From assembly GCF_026627255.1 (NCBI RefSeq), contig NZ_JAPNLM010000015.1:1-64000 (forward strand): a stretch of DNA of 64,000 nucleotides. The letters run 5' to 3'. The translations under genes and the position numbers were made by a program. The notes beneath the pieces are model-generated. The model had not been told where the DNA came from and did no database searches. It saw nothing but the letters and a program-made list of their open reading frames with translations. The DNA comes from Streptomyces antarcticus. Lineage in GTDB: Bacteria; Actinomycetota; Actinomycetes; Streptomycetales; Streptomycetaceae. Shown here in pieces: positions 35,339 through 43,470 of the stretch. Positions within the stretch are counted from its first letter, which is position 1; the number at the start of each line of letters is the position of its first letter.

Positions 35339-35959
35339 TCAGGGGTTGAGCTTGTTCACGGCCTTGGTGGTGGTCTTCTTGAAGGCCGGAACCGGGGCGT
35401 CGGTCAGGTATCCCATCTGGCTCCACTTGACGACCGTCACGGTGGAGCCGTCCCGCCCGATGCCGAAGAGGGCCACGCCCGGCTCGGACTCGGGGATCGA
35501 GGTGTGCACGCCGTAGACGTGGGCGCCCTCCTCGACGGAGAGCTTCCCGTAGTCCTGCCAGGAGGCGGTGCCGCCCGGCATGGTGCGCAGCCAGTCGGAG
35601 GCGCAGGCCGCGACCTTGCGCTTCAGGGCGGCGGCGAGCTTGACCGCCGCGGCGTCCGAGGCGGCCCGTACGGAGACCTGCACGGCGCCGGCGTCGACAT
35701 CGGTGCCGAACGAGCGGTGCCAGCTGCCGACCGCCGGGAGAGCACCCTCGAGGCAGAACGGTGCGGTCTCGGGCAGCCCCTTGGTGACCTTGCCGGCGTA
35801 CCAGGGCGAGCTGGCGTGCGGCGGCAGGTCGGTGCCGCTGATGAACCCGGGGGCGGTGACCGCCGCCGTGGCCGTGGACGAGGCGGTGAGGACGAGCGCG
35901 GCGGCCGCCGCGAAGAGCGCGGTGGAGAGGGTGGCGGAGGCGCCTGAACGACGGAACAT
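35339..35959 (-). CDS. secreted protein of unknown function
   Basis: 206 residues. ATG 35959 follows GGGGAG and gives a signal peptide (MFRRSGASATLSTALFAAAA, cleavage near STATAAV). The mature protein has two Cys (FCLEGALP, ACASDW), likely a disulfide, and motifs GSWHRSFGTDVDAGAVQVSV, WQDYGKLSVEEGAHVYGVHTSIPESE and VTVVKWSQMG that suggest a single compact beta-rich domain. I do not recognise a named family. The frame is open for 72 further codons upstream, which would bury the signal peptide. Confidence 0.75.
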   Translation of the reverse strand: MFRRSGASATLSTALFAAAAALVLTASSTATAAVTAPGFISGTDLPPHASSPWYAGKVTKGLPETAPFCLEGALPAVGSWHRSFGTDVDAGAVQVSVRAASDAAAVKLAAALKRKVAACASDWLRTMPGGTASWQDYGKLSVEEGAHVYGVHTSIPESEPGVALFGIGRDGSTVTVVKWSQMGYLTDAPVPAFKKTTTKAVNKLNP

Positions 35960-36155
35960 GGGTGGATCTCCCCGTTGGTGTCGGTGCGTTGCGGTACGGG
36001 GACAACCCTGCCCCGGTGCGGGGTGTCGGGCGACGGATCGCGGGGGATTCGGGACACTGGAACGGCCGTACGTGCTGTCACCTGGGGGAACACCCGCTGC
36101 ATGGAACGGCGTCGTGGGACGGGGGAACGCCGTGGGCGTGGGTGGGGACAGGGAC

Positions 36156-37685
36156 ATGGGGACGGGAACGGGCATGGGGACGGGTTCGGGTACGGGGTCG
36201 GGCGAGTCGGAGCGGTTCGCGCGGCTGATGCGGGAGTTGAAGGAGCGCGCGGGTCTGAGCTACGGGGCGCTGGCGCGCAAGCTCCACACGAGCACCTCGA
36301 CCCTGCACCGCTACTGCAACGGGGAGGCGGTGCCGACGGAGTTCGCGGTGGTGGACCGCTTCGCGCGGGTCTGCGGGGCCTCGCAGGGGGAGGCGGTGGA
36401 CCTGCACCGGGCGTGGCTGCTGGCGGACGCGCGTCGACGGGCGGGGGCTCTCGGGGCGGGAGCGGTGCCGGTGCCGGTTCCGGTCGAGGGGGCCGAGGCG
36501 GCCGCGGAGCCCGGGGCCGCCTCGGAGGCCGGGGGAGCGGTGGACGGCGGAGCGGTGGCCGTCGTGCCGCCGCCTGCGGGCGATGTCGCGCGGGAGTCTG
36601 CCCGGGATGCGGATGCGGATGCGGATCCGGGTGCCCCCGCACCGGCACCCGCCGCTGGTGGGGGCGGGGCCGGTGCGGAGCTTGGCCTGGCCGATGTGGT
36701 GGACCTCGTAGCGCCGGAGCCGGTCGTCCGGCTCCCCTGGTACCGGCGCCGGGCGGCCGCGGTCACTGCCGCCGGGGTGACCGCGGGCGTCGTCGCCGTG
36801 GCGGTGCTGGCCGCCGCCGGTCCGGAACGGCCCGTGCGGCCGGCCGGGACCGCCGCGGGTCCGTCGGAGTCCGCTGCCCCGGCTCCGGTTTCGGCGCCGC
36901 CCGGCGCGACGGCCACGGCGCCGGGTTCCGCGGTGCCCTCGCCGCCGCCCTCGGACTCGGCGGCGGCATCGGGAGCGGCATCGGCCCCGGGAGCGCCGTC
37001 CGCGTCGGCGCCGGGGCAGCCGCCGGGTGCCTCGGCGGCCCCGGCCACGGGTCCGGGTCCGGCGCAGGGCCCGGCGGTGCCGGTCAGGGCCGCGGTCCGG
37101 TCGCACGTCTGGGCGGCGGGATGCGACCACGCCTACCTGACCGGGCGCGGTCCCGCCGCGGTGCCCCCGCCGCCCGTGGAGGCGGACGCGCCCGCCTGGG
37201 CCTCCGCGCAGCGGGCCGTACACGCCGGGCAGCAGATCCTGGAGGTCACCGTGCACGGCGCGGGTGCGGGCGCGGTGGTCCTGGAGGGCCTGGACGTACG
37301 GGTCACGGCGCGCCGCACCCCGCCGGCCTGGAACGTCTACCAGATGTCGCCGGGCTGCGGCGGGGCGCTCACCCCCGCCGTCTACGCCGTCAACCTGGAC
37401 GCGCCGCGCCCCGTGGTCCGGCCCGTCGACGGGGGCGACTCCGAGGGCAGGATCCCGGCGCCCGCGTTCCCGATGCGCGTCTCGGCCGCCGAGCCGGTGG
37501 TCCTGCGGGTCAAGGCCGCCACCACGGGCTGCGACTGCGACTGGTACCTCGACCTGCGCTACACCGGACCGTCCGGTTCCGGCAGCCTGCGCATCGACGA
37601 CAACGGCCGCCCGCTGCGCACCGCCGCCGCGACGGGGCGCCCGGTGTACGGGTACGCGTCGGACCAGGGCCGCTGGGCACGCTGA
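36156..37685 (+). CDS. membrane-anchored XRE-type regulator with extracellular domain
   Basis: About 509 residues. After a Gly/Thr-rich start comes an XRE helix-turn-helix at about 20-85 (FARLMRELKERAGLSYGALARKLHTSTSTLHRYCNG). A long Ala/Gly/Pro linker leads to one membrane span near 205-227 (AAAVTAAGVTAGVVAVAVLAAAG), another Pro/Ser/Ala linker, and an outer domain of about 190 residues with five Cys (AAGCDHAYLTG, MSPGCGGAL, TTGCDCDWYLDLRY). DNA-binding and sensing domains are thus on opposite sides of the membrane. Start uncertain: ATG 36156, ATG 36174 or GTG 36132 with GGGGGA upstream. Similar proteins are frequent in Streptomyces; no target is known. Confidence 0.78.
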   Translation: MGTGTGMGTGSGTGSGESERFARLMRELKERAGLSYGALARKLHTSTSTLHRYCNGEAVPTEFAVVDRFARVCGASQGEAVDLHRAWLLADARRRAGALGAGAVPVPVPVEGAEAAAEPGAASEAGGAVDGGAVAVVPPPAGDVARESARDADADADPGAPAPAPAAGGGGAGAELGLADVVDLVAPEPVVRLPWYRRRAAAVTAAGVTAGVVAVAVLAAAGPERPVRPAGTAAGPSESAAPAPVSAPPGATATAPGSAVPSPPPSDSAAASGAASAPGAPSASAPGQPPGASAAPATGPGPAQGPAVPVRAAVRSHVWAAGCDHAYLTGRGPAAVPPPPVEADAPAWASAQRAVHAGQQILEVTVHGAGAGAVVLEGLDVRVTARRTPPAWNVYQMSPGCGGALTPAVYAVNLDAPRPVVRPVDGGDSEGRIPAPAFPMRVSAAEPVVLRVKAATTGCDCDWYLDLRYTGPSGSGSLRIDDNGRPLRTAAATGRPVYGYASDQGRWAR

Positions 37686-37923
37686 CCCCGCCACTCGCCG
37701 GTCCTGGTCCTGGCTACGCCGCCCCGGTCCCGGTCCCGGTCCCGGTCCTGGCCAAGCCACCCCGGTCCCAGCCCCGGCCCCGGCTCCGAGGTACGTGCAG
37801 GTCAGCGGCGTTGTCAGTGGGCACGCCTAGACTCGGCGGCACAGGAGACCCGTATCGGGACCTCGTGGGGATCCGTCTCGGATCCGACTCGGATCCGTAT
37901 CGACGGGGAGGGAGGGGGACGCG
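37686..37923 (+). other. SNF2 upstream region with hexamer and 11-bp direct repeats
   Basis: CCCGGT is repeated four times at 37723-37746. The damage-type promoter is at 37811-37833. Downstream of it GGATCCG(T/A)(C/A)TC is repeated at 37869, 37880 and 37891, exactly 11 bp apart, with a weaker unit at 37858. No gene is seen. Confidence 0.6.
37811..37833 (+). promoter_or_regulatory. RecA-independent (PafBC-type) DNA-damage promoter of the SNF2-SWIM operon
   Basis: TTGTCAGTG (37811-37819), eight bases, TAGACT (37828-37833): an exact match to TTGTC(A/G)GTG-N8-TAnnnT. Transcription would start near 37840, leaving an 84-base leader that contains the 11-bp repeats. Confidence 0.72.
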
Positions 37924-40893
37924 GTGAGGGCGACATCGGAGCCGCCGCAAGCGCAGCCGCGACAGCCGTGGCCGCGGTCACCACAGCAGCCGCGGTCACC
38001 ACAGCGGCCGCGGTCACCACAGCGGCCGCAGCCGCACGGGCAGCCGTCGCGCGCGTCGGAGCAGCCGCAGCCCGCCGACGCCGCGCTTGCGCTGCTGCGC
38101 CATGCCGCCGTCTTCCTGCCCGCCGCCGTACCCCGTGAGGGCCGTGTGGCCTTCTGGGCGCCCGACGGGGACGACCTGCCCGAGGTGGGCCGGCCGGCCC
38201 CGCTCACCGTCGTGCGCCCGTCCGGCTCGGGGGCGCGCAGCCGGACCGTGCCCTCCGTGAGCCTCTCCGTCACCGTCGCCCTGCCCCTGCTTGTACGGGC
38301 GCCCCGCAGCCCCGCCGCGCATCCCGCCACCCGCGCCTGGGGCACCGCCGCCGTCCAGGCGCTCACGCTGGCCGCCCGCGGCCGCCTGCTCCCCGGCCTG
38401 ACCCCCGAGGGGATCGACGCGTGGCGTGCCGGTCCGCTCGAAGCGGCCGACGTCGACCACCTCCGGGCGGTCGCCGCCGCGCTGCCGCACGAGGGGTACG
38501 CGACCCCGCTGGCCGGCCGCCGCCCGCTCCAGCTGCCCGAGCCGGAGGCGCTGGTCCGCGCGTTCCTCGACGCCGTGGCCGACGGCCTGCCCCGGACGCC
38601 CGCCGCGGGCGTGGCCGCCGGGCGGCCGTTCGCCGCCCGGGAGCCGCAGCGGGTGCCCGGGATACAGGACTGGGCCGCCCAGGTCGCCGCCGGTTCCGAC
38701 ACGGGCGTCGGGATCTCGCTGCGGCTCGACCTGTCCTCCTTCCGCCTCTTCGACGAGGCCGAGGAAGAGGACACCCGGCGGGCGGGCGCCGCCGTGGTCC
38801 AGGTGCACAGCCTCGCCGACCCCACCCTGGTCACCGACGCCGCGGCGCTGTGGGCGGGCGCCGCCGCGGCCGGGTTCGGCCCCCGGGCCCGGATCGACGC
38901 CGTGCTCGCGCTGCGCCGGGCCGCGCGGGTGTGGCCGCCGCTGCTGCGGCTGCTGGACCAGCCCGCGCCCGACGCGCTCGCCCTCTCGGACCCGGAGCTG
39001 GAGGACCTGCTGGGCGCCGCCGCGACCCGGCTGGCGGCCGCCGGCGTCCTGGTCCACTGGCCGCGCGAGCTGGCCCGTACGCTGTCGGCGACCGCCGTCG
39101 TACGGTCCACGGCGCCCGGCTCCGCCACCGACGGCACCGCCTTCTTCGACGCCGAGCACCTCTTCGCCTTCTCCTGGGAGCTGGCGCTGGGCGGCGACCG
39201 GCTGACCCCGGGCGAGATGGACGCCCTCTCCACGGCCCACCGGCCCGTGGTGCGGCTGCGGGACCAGTGGGTGCGGGTCGACCCCGAGCTGGTGCGCAAG
39301 GCCCGCAAGCGGGAACTGGGCCTGCTGGACCCGGTGGACGCCCTGGCCGCCGCGCTCTCCGGCACGGCCGAGATCGCCGGAGAGCCGGTCGAGGTGGTTC
39401 CCGTCGGGGCGCTGGCCGCCCTGCGGGAGCGGCTGACGGCCGAGCTGGCCCCGCTCCCGCAGCCGGCCGCGCTCAAGGCCACCCTGCGCGACTACCAGGC
39501 GCGCGGCCTGGCCTGGCTGGACCTGATGACCTCCCTCGGCCTCGGCGGGTGCCTCGCCGACGACATGGGGCTCGGCAAGACCGTCACGCTGATCGCCCTG
39601 CACCTGCACCGGGACCGCCCCGAGCCGACGCTCGTGGTCTGCCCCGCGTCCCTGCTGGGCAACTGGCAGCGGGAGATCGAGAGGTTCGCGCCCGGCACGC
39701 CCGTGCGCCGCTTCCACGGCGGCAGCCGCAGCCTCGACGGCCCGGAGTCCGGCGCCGGCGGGTTCGTCCTCACCACGTACGGGACGATGCGGGCCAGTGC
39801 CCCCCTCCTCGCCGAGCAGCGCTGGGGCATGGTCGTCGCCGACGAGGCCCAGCACGTCAAGAACCCCCACTCGGCGACCGCCAAGGCCCTGCGGACGATC
39901 CCGGCGCCCGCCCGGGTGGCACTCACCGGCACTCCGGTGGAGAACAACCTCTCCGAGCTGTGGGCCCTGCTCGACTGGACCACACCCGGGCTGCTGGGAC
40001 CGCTCACCACCTTCCGGGCCCGCCACGCCCGCCCCGTCGAGCACCAGCAGGAAGAAGACGGCGGGAACGAGGCGGCGGTCGCCCGGCTCGCCGCGCTCGT
40101 CCGGCCGTTCCTGCTGCGCCGCAAGAAGTCCGACCCCGGGATCGCGCCCGAGCTGCCGCCGAAGACGGAGACCGACCACCCGGTCTCGCTCACCCGCGAG
40201 CAGGCCTCGCTCTACCAGGCGGCGGTGGACGAGGCGATGGCCGTCATCGGATCCAGCGAGGGCATCGAGCGACGCGGCATGATCATGAAGCTGCTGGCCT
40301 CGCTCAAGCAGATCTGCAACCACCCCGCGCAGTACCTGAAGGAGGACCGGCCCCGGATCCCGCACCGCTCGGGCAAGCTCGCCCTGCTCGACGAGCTGCT
40401 GGACACGATCCTCGCCGAGGGCGGCTCGGTGCTGGTCTTCACCCAGTACGTGACCATGGCCCGCCTCATCGAGCGCCACCTGTCGGACCGCGGGATCTCC
40501 CACCAGCTGCTGCACGGCGGGACGCCGGTGCCGCGCCGTGAGGAGCTCGTCGACCGCTTCCAGGACGGCGAGGTCCCGGTCTTCCTGCTGTCCCTCAAGG
40601 CGGCGGGCACCGGCCTGAACCTGACCCGCGCCGGACACGTCATCCACTACGACCGCTGGTGGAACCCGGCCGTCGAGGAACAGGCCACCGACCGCGCCTA
40701 CCGGATCGGCCAGACCCAGCCCGTACAAGTCCACCGGATCATCGCCGAGGGCACCGTCGAGGACCGGATCGCCGAGATGCTGGAAGCGAAGCGGGCCCTG
40801 GCCGACGCCGTCCTCGGCTCCGGCGAGGCGGCGCTGACCGAGCTGACCGACCGCGAGCTGGCGGACCTCGTCTCCCTGCGCAGGCCCGCGTGA
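37924..40893 (+). CDS. SNF2-family DEAD/DEAH helicase/translocase
   Basis: 989 residues. The first 45 are a Pro/Arg/Gln repeat. The middle holds a bacterial SNF2-associated domain. The motor spans about 520-960: motif I DDMGLGKTVTLI, Ia VVCPASLLGNWQREIERF, II DEAQHVKNP, III LTGTPVENN, then VFTQYVTMARLIERHL, LLSLKAAGTGLNLT, and VI DRAYRIGQ. SNF2 motors move along double-stranded DNA and remodel bound proteins. GTG 37924 has GGAGGGGGA upstream. Its stop overlaps the SWIM gene as GTGA. The promoter motif implies DNA-damage induction. Confidence 0.92.
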   Translation: MRATSEPPQAQPRQPWPRSPQQPRSPQRPRSPQRPQPHGQPSRASEQPQPADAALALLRHAAVFLPAAVPREGRVAFWAPDGDDLPEVGRPAPLTVVRPSGSGARSRTVPSVSLSVTVALPLLVRAPRSPAAHPATRAWGTAAVQALTLAARGRLLPGLTPEGIDAWRAGPLEAADVDHLRAVAAALPHEGYATPLAGRRPLQLPEPEALVRAFLDAVADGLPRTPAAGVAAGRPFAAREPQRVPGIQDWAAQVAAGSDTGVGISLRLDLSSFRLFDEAEEEDTRRAGAAVVQVHSLADPTLVTDAAALWAGAAAAGFGPRARIDAVLALRRAARVWPPLLRLLDQPAPDALALSDPELEDLLGAAATRLAAAGVLVHWPRELARTLSATAVVRSTAPGSATDGTAFFDAEHLFAFSWELALGGDRLTPGEMDALSTAHRPVVRLRDQWVRVDPELVRKARKRELGLLDPVDALAAALSGTAEIAGEPVEVVPVGALAALRERLTAELAPLPQPAALKATLRDYQARGLAWLDLMTSLGLGGCLADDMGLGKTVTLIALHLHRDRPEPTLVVCPASLLGNWQREIERFAPGTPVRRFHGGSRSLDGPESGAGGFVLTTYGTMRASAPLLAEQRWGMVVADEAQHVKNPHSATAKALRTIPAPARVALTGTPVENNLSELWALLDWTTPGLLGPLTTFRARHARPVEHQQEEDGGNEAAVARLAALVRPFLLRRKKSDPGIAPELPPKTETDHPVSLTREQASLYQAAVDEAMAVIGSSEGIERRGMIMKLLASLKQICNHPAQYLKEDRPRIPHRSGKLALLDELLDTILAEGGSVLVFTQYVTMARLIERHLSDRGISHQLLHGGTPVPRREELVDRFQDGEVPVFLLSLKAAGTGLNLTRAGHVIHYDRWWNPAVEEQATDRAYRIGQTQPVQVHRIIAEGTVEDRIAEMLEAKRALADAVLGSGEAALTELTDRELADLVSLRRPA
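37972..38025 (+). repeat. three 18-bp tandem repeats in the SNF2 N-terminus
   Basis: CCGCGGTCACCACAGC(A/G)G at 37972, 37990 and 38008 encodes three copies of PRSPQ(Q/R). Copies 2 and 3 are identical, a sign of recent slippage. Confidence 0.8.
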
Positions 40894-42095
40894 TCACCGC
40901 GCGGGACGACCGCCGCCGCACCTTCGAGACCCTGCCCGCGGGGACGGAGGCGGCCAGCTGGTGGGGCCGGGCCTGGGTGACCTCGCTGGAGGAGACCTCC
41001 CGCGACGCGGCCCGCCTGGCCCGGGGCCGTACGTACGCCGCCGAGGGCCACGTCGACGCGGTCACCGTCACCCCCGGCCGGATCGTGGCGTACGTACGGG
41101 GGAGCCGGGCCCGCCCGTACCGCACCGAACTGGCCCTGCCCGCCTTCGCGGACGCGGAGTGGAGCGAGCTCCTGGAGGCGGTCGCCGCCGACCCCGCCGC
41201 GCTCGCCGCCCTGCTGGAGCGGGAGGTCCCGCAGAGCCTCGCCGGGACGGTCCTGCCCGGTGCGGGCGAACTCTCCCCGCGCTGCTCCTGCCCGGACGTC
41301 GCGCGCCCGCCGTGCAAGCACGCGGCGGCCCTCTGCTACCGGGCGGCCCGGCTCCTCGACGAGGACCCCTTCGTCCTGCTGCTCCTGCGCGGCCGCGGCG
41401 AACGGGAGCTCCTGGACGAGCTGACCCGCCGCAACGCCGCCCACGCCGCCCGTGAACAGCCCGGCACCGCCCCGGACTTCCCCGGCGTGCCCGCCCGTGA
41501 CGCGCTGGCCCGCCGCGGCCTGCCGCCGCTGCCGGCGCCCTCGGCCGTGCCCGCCGTGACGGGAATCCCGCCCGCCTACCCCGCCGACCCGGCGGCCCCC
41601 GACCCGCTGGCCCTGGACCAGCTCGCCTCCGACGCGGCCGCCCGTGCCCTGGCCCTCCTCACCACCGGCGAGGACCCCATCGCCGGCCTCGGCCTGTGGG
41701 AGGACGCCGTCCGGCTGGCCTCCGCGCACCCCACCGCCGGGCTGACCGGCGCGGCCCGCACCCTGTACCGCGACCTGGCCCGCGCCACCGGCCGCACCAC
41801 CACCGACCTCGCCCGGGCGGCGGCGGCCTGGCGACAGGGCGGCCGGGCCGCGCTCGCCGCCCTGGAGGAGCCCTGGGATCCCCCGGCCGGCCCCTTCGAC
41901 CGGGCCCGGCCGGCGCTCCTCGCCGCGGCCCCGGGCTCCTTCCGCCCCGACCGCAACCGCCTCACGTCCGGCACGCGCCAGCTCCGCCTGGGCCGCGACG
42001 GCGTCTGGTACGCCTACGAGTCCCGCCCGGACACGGAGGACTGGTGGCCCACGGGCCGCCCCTCACCGGACCCGGTCACCTCCCTGCTGGGCTGA
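40890..42095 (+). CDS. SWIM zinc-finger protein, partner of the SNF2 helicase
   Basis: 401 residues. The N-terminal part (FETLPAGTEAASWWGRAWVTSLEE, ARGRTYAAEGHV) and the SWIM finger CSCPDVARPPCKHAAALCY near residue 131 (CxC...CxH) match the actinobacterial SWIM family that accompanies SNF2 helicases. SWIM fingers bind DNA or proteins, so it may load or target the motor. The GTG at 40890 lies within the helicase stop (GTGA), giving tight coupling. The C-terminus is helical with a final beta segment (LRLGRDGVWYAYESRPDTEDWWPTG). The last 20 bases overlap the convergent HAD gene. Confidence 0.87.
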   Translation: MITARDDRRRTFETLPAGTEAASWWGRAWVTSLEETSRDAARLARGRTYAAEGHVDAVTVTPGRIVAYVRGSRARPYRTELALPAFADAEWSELLEAVAADPAALAALLEREVPQSLAGTVLPGAGELSPRCSCPDVARPPCKHAAALCYRAARLLDEDPFVLLLLRGRGERELLDELTRRNAAHAAREQPGTAPDFPGVPARDALARRGLPPLPAPSAVPAVTGIPPAYPADPAAPDPLALDQLASDAAARALALLTTGEDPIAGLGLWEDAVRLASAHPTAGLTGAARTLYRDLARATGRTTTDLARAAAAWRQGGRAALAALEEPWDPPAGPFDRARPALLAAAPGSFRPDRNRLTSGTRQLRLGRDGVWYAYESRPDTEDWWPTGRPSPDPVTSLLG

Positions 42096-42624
42096 GGTCC
42101 GCCGCCCAGCGGGTCAGGGCCGAGAAGTCGCGGTCGCGCAGGCCGTGGCGCGGGTGGACGCGCAGGAGGAGGGCCGGGGCCGGGTGGTGGGCGGCGACCC
42201 AGGCACGGTCGAGGGGGGTGATCATGTCGTCGACCCATGCGAAGGGCCGGCCGGCCGCCCAGTCGACGAGGGCGCGGGTCTTCCAGGAGAGACCGTCGGG
42301 GTCCGGAGTGAACAGCTCCGGCCACTCGATCACGGGAAGGTCGCCGGGAAGCCCGATGTGCGGCGCGATCATCGTGTTGGCCTGGTGCATCCAGGTGGTG
42401 GCCCAGGCGAGTTCGTACGGCAGGGCTGTCAGCCGCGCGCCGTGGGCGGGGTGGAGACGCACCTTGAGACCCCGGCGGGCACTGCGGGAGGCCGGGTTCC
42501 GGCGGGACATCCAGATGGTCGGGCGCATCCGGTGGCCCGCGTAGCCGCGCAGACCCGCGAGACGCGACCGGAACGGGTTGAGGGGGCCGTCGACGTCGAG
42601 GAGGAGCAGCGGGCGATCAGTCAT
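42076..42624 (-). CDS. HAD-superfamily-like hydrolase
   Basis: 182 residues. It begins MTDRPLLLLDVDGPLNPF, the HAD nucleophile motif DxDG, and later has PFAWVDDMI with the acidic pair that binds Mg. The cap region is short (RLTALPYELAWATTWMHQAN). HAD enzymes remove phosphate from small molecules; the substrate is unknown. No ribosome site precedes ATG 42624, but TAGTGC lies exactly seven bases upstream, so the mRNA is probably leaderless. Its promoter lies inside an inverted repeat shared with the divergent chaplin gene. Confidence 0.78.
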   Translation of the reverse strand: MTDRPLLLLDVDGPLNPFRSRLAGLRGYAGHRMRPTIWMSRRNPASRSARRGLKVRLHPAHGARLTALPYELAWATTWMHQANTMIAPHIGLPGDLPVIEWPELFTPDPDGLSWKTRALVDWAAGRPFAWVDDMITPLDRAWVAAHHPAPALLLRVHPRHGLRDRDFSALTRWAADLSPAGR

Positions 42625-42627
42625 GAA

Positions 42628-42689
42628 GTAGGCACTACCCAGTACACGATGGGGTGAAATGCCTACCGGCTCTATAACCCGAATGGGTT
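42628..42689. promoter_or_regulatory. divergent HAD / chaplin control region with two inverted repeats
   Basis: GTAGGCA (42628-42634) and TGCCTAC (42660-42666) form a 7-bp inverted repeat that spans the HAD -10 box (TAGTGC, 42632-42637 on the - strand). AACCC-GAAT-GGGTT (42676-42689) overlaps TATAAC (42673-42678), a good -10 box for the chaplin gene. Both could be operators. Confidence 0.5.
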
Positions 42690-42750
42690 CAGGGCGTTGT
42701 TCCGGTACGGGCGCGATGCCCGTGAACTCCTCCGGAAGGCAGGGAAACTG

Positions 42751-43470
42751 ATGCGTCACAGTCGACGAAATGGCTTGATCGCGGCGGTTGTCGCGGGAGG
42801 TGGGCTGGCGGTCGCGGGTGTGGGTGGCCTGGCCCACGCTGATGCGGACGCGGCGGGTAAGGCCGAGCGCTCCCCGGGGCTGCTCTCCGGGAACCTGGTG
42901 CAACTTCCCGTGAACGCACCGGTGAACCTGTGCGGCAATACCGTCAGCGTGGTCGGCGTGCTCAACTCGGCCACGGGGAACCGATGTGCCAACGAGGTGC
43001 CAGGAGGGGGACGGGACCATCCGGGGCCGCGGTCCGGGCACGCCTCGAACTCCGGACCGGGCACCGCGGGTCACGGTGGCGGGGCGGTCGCCGATGGGCG
43101 CGGAAAGGATTCGCCCGGGGTGCTGTCCGGCAACGGGCTCCAGCTGCCGATCGAGTTGCCGCTCAACGTCAGCGGCAACTCCGTCAACGTCGTCGGCATC
43201 GGGAACACCTCGAACGGCAACACCTCCGTCAACGGCGAGACGCCCAGCGGTCCCAAGCCCGTCCAGCCGCCCGTCCAGCCGCCCGTCGTGAAGCCGCCGG
43301 TGACGCCGCCGGCGCCGCAGACCCAGAGCCTGCCGCCCCAGCCCGCGGAGCCGCGGCCCGGCGAGGCGCTCGCGCACACCGGGGCGGACGGCGTCGGCTA
43401 CCTGCTGCCCGGCGGGGGCGCGCTGCTGCTGGGCGGGGTGCTGCTCTACCGCCGGTTCCGCCTCAACTGA
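42751..43470 (+). CDS. long chaplin with two chaplin domains and a sortase signal
   Basis: 239 residues. Signal peptide (RRNGLIAAVVAGGGLAVAGVGG, cleavage near AHADA). Chaplin domain 1 at about 42-82 (SPGLLSGNLVQLPVNAPVNLCGNTVSVVG, with the usual Cys pair) and domain 2 at about 125-165 (SPGVLSGNGLQLPIELPLNVSGNSVNVVG, no Cys). A Pro-rich wall spacer leads to LAHTG, a membrane helix and RRFRLN, a class E sortase signal. Long chaplins are anchored to the wall of aerial hyphae and recruit the hydrophobic rodlet layer. AGGGAA precedes ATG 42751. Expected to be developmentally regulated. Confidence 0.92.
   Translation: MRHSRRNGLIAAVVAGGGLAVAGVGGLAHADADAAGKAERSPGLLSGNLVQLPVNAPVNLCGNTVSVVGVLNSATGNRCANEVPGGGRDHPGPRSGHASNSGPGTAGHGGGAVADGRGKDSPGVLSGNGLQLPIELPLNVSGNSVNVVGIGNTSNGNTSVNGETPSGPKPVQPPVQPPVVKPPVTPPAPQTQSLPPQPAEPRPGEALAHTGADGVGYLLPGGGALLLGGVLLYRRFRLN

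Noticed and set aside
37723-38025. CRISPR-like array near the SNF2 gene
   Set aside because: Repeats are short, contiguous tandem units without unique spacers, partly within the coding region.
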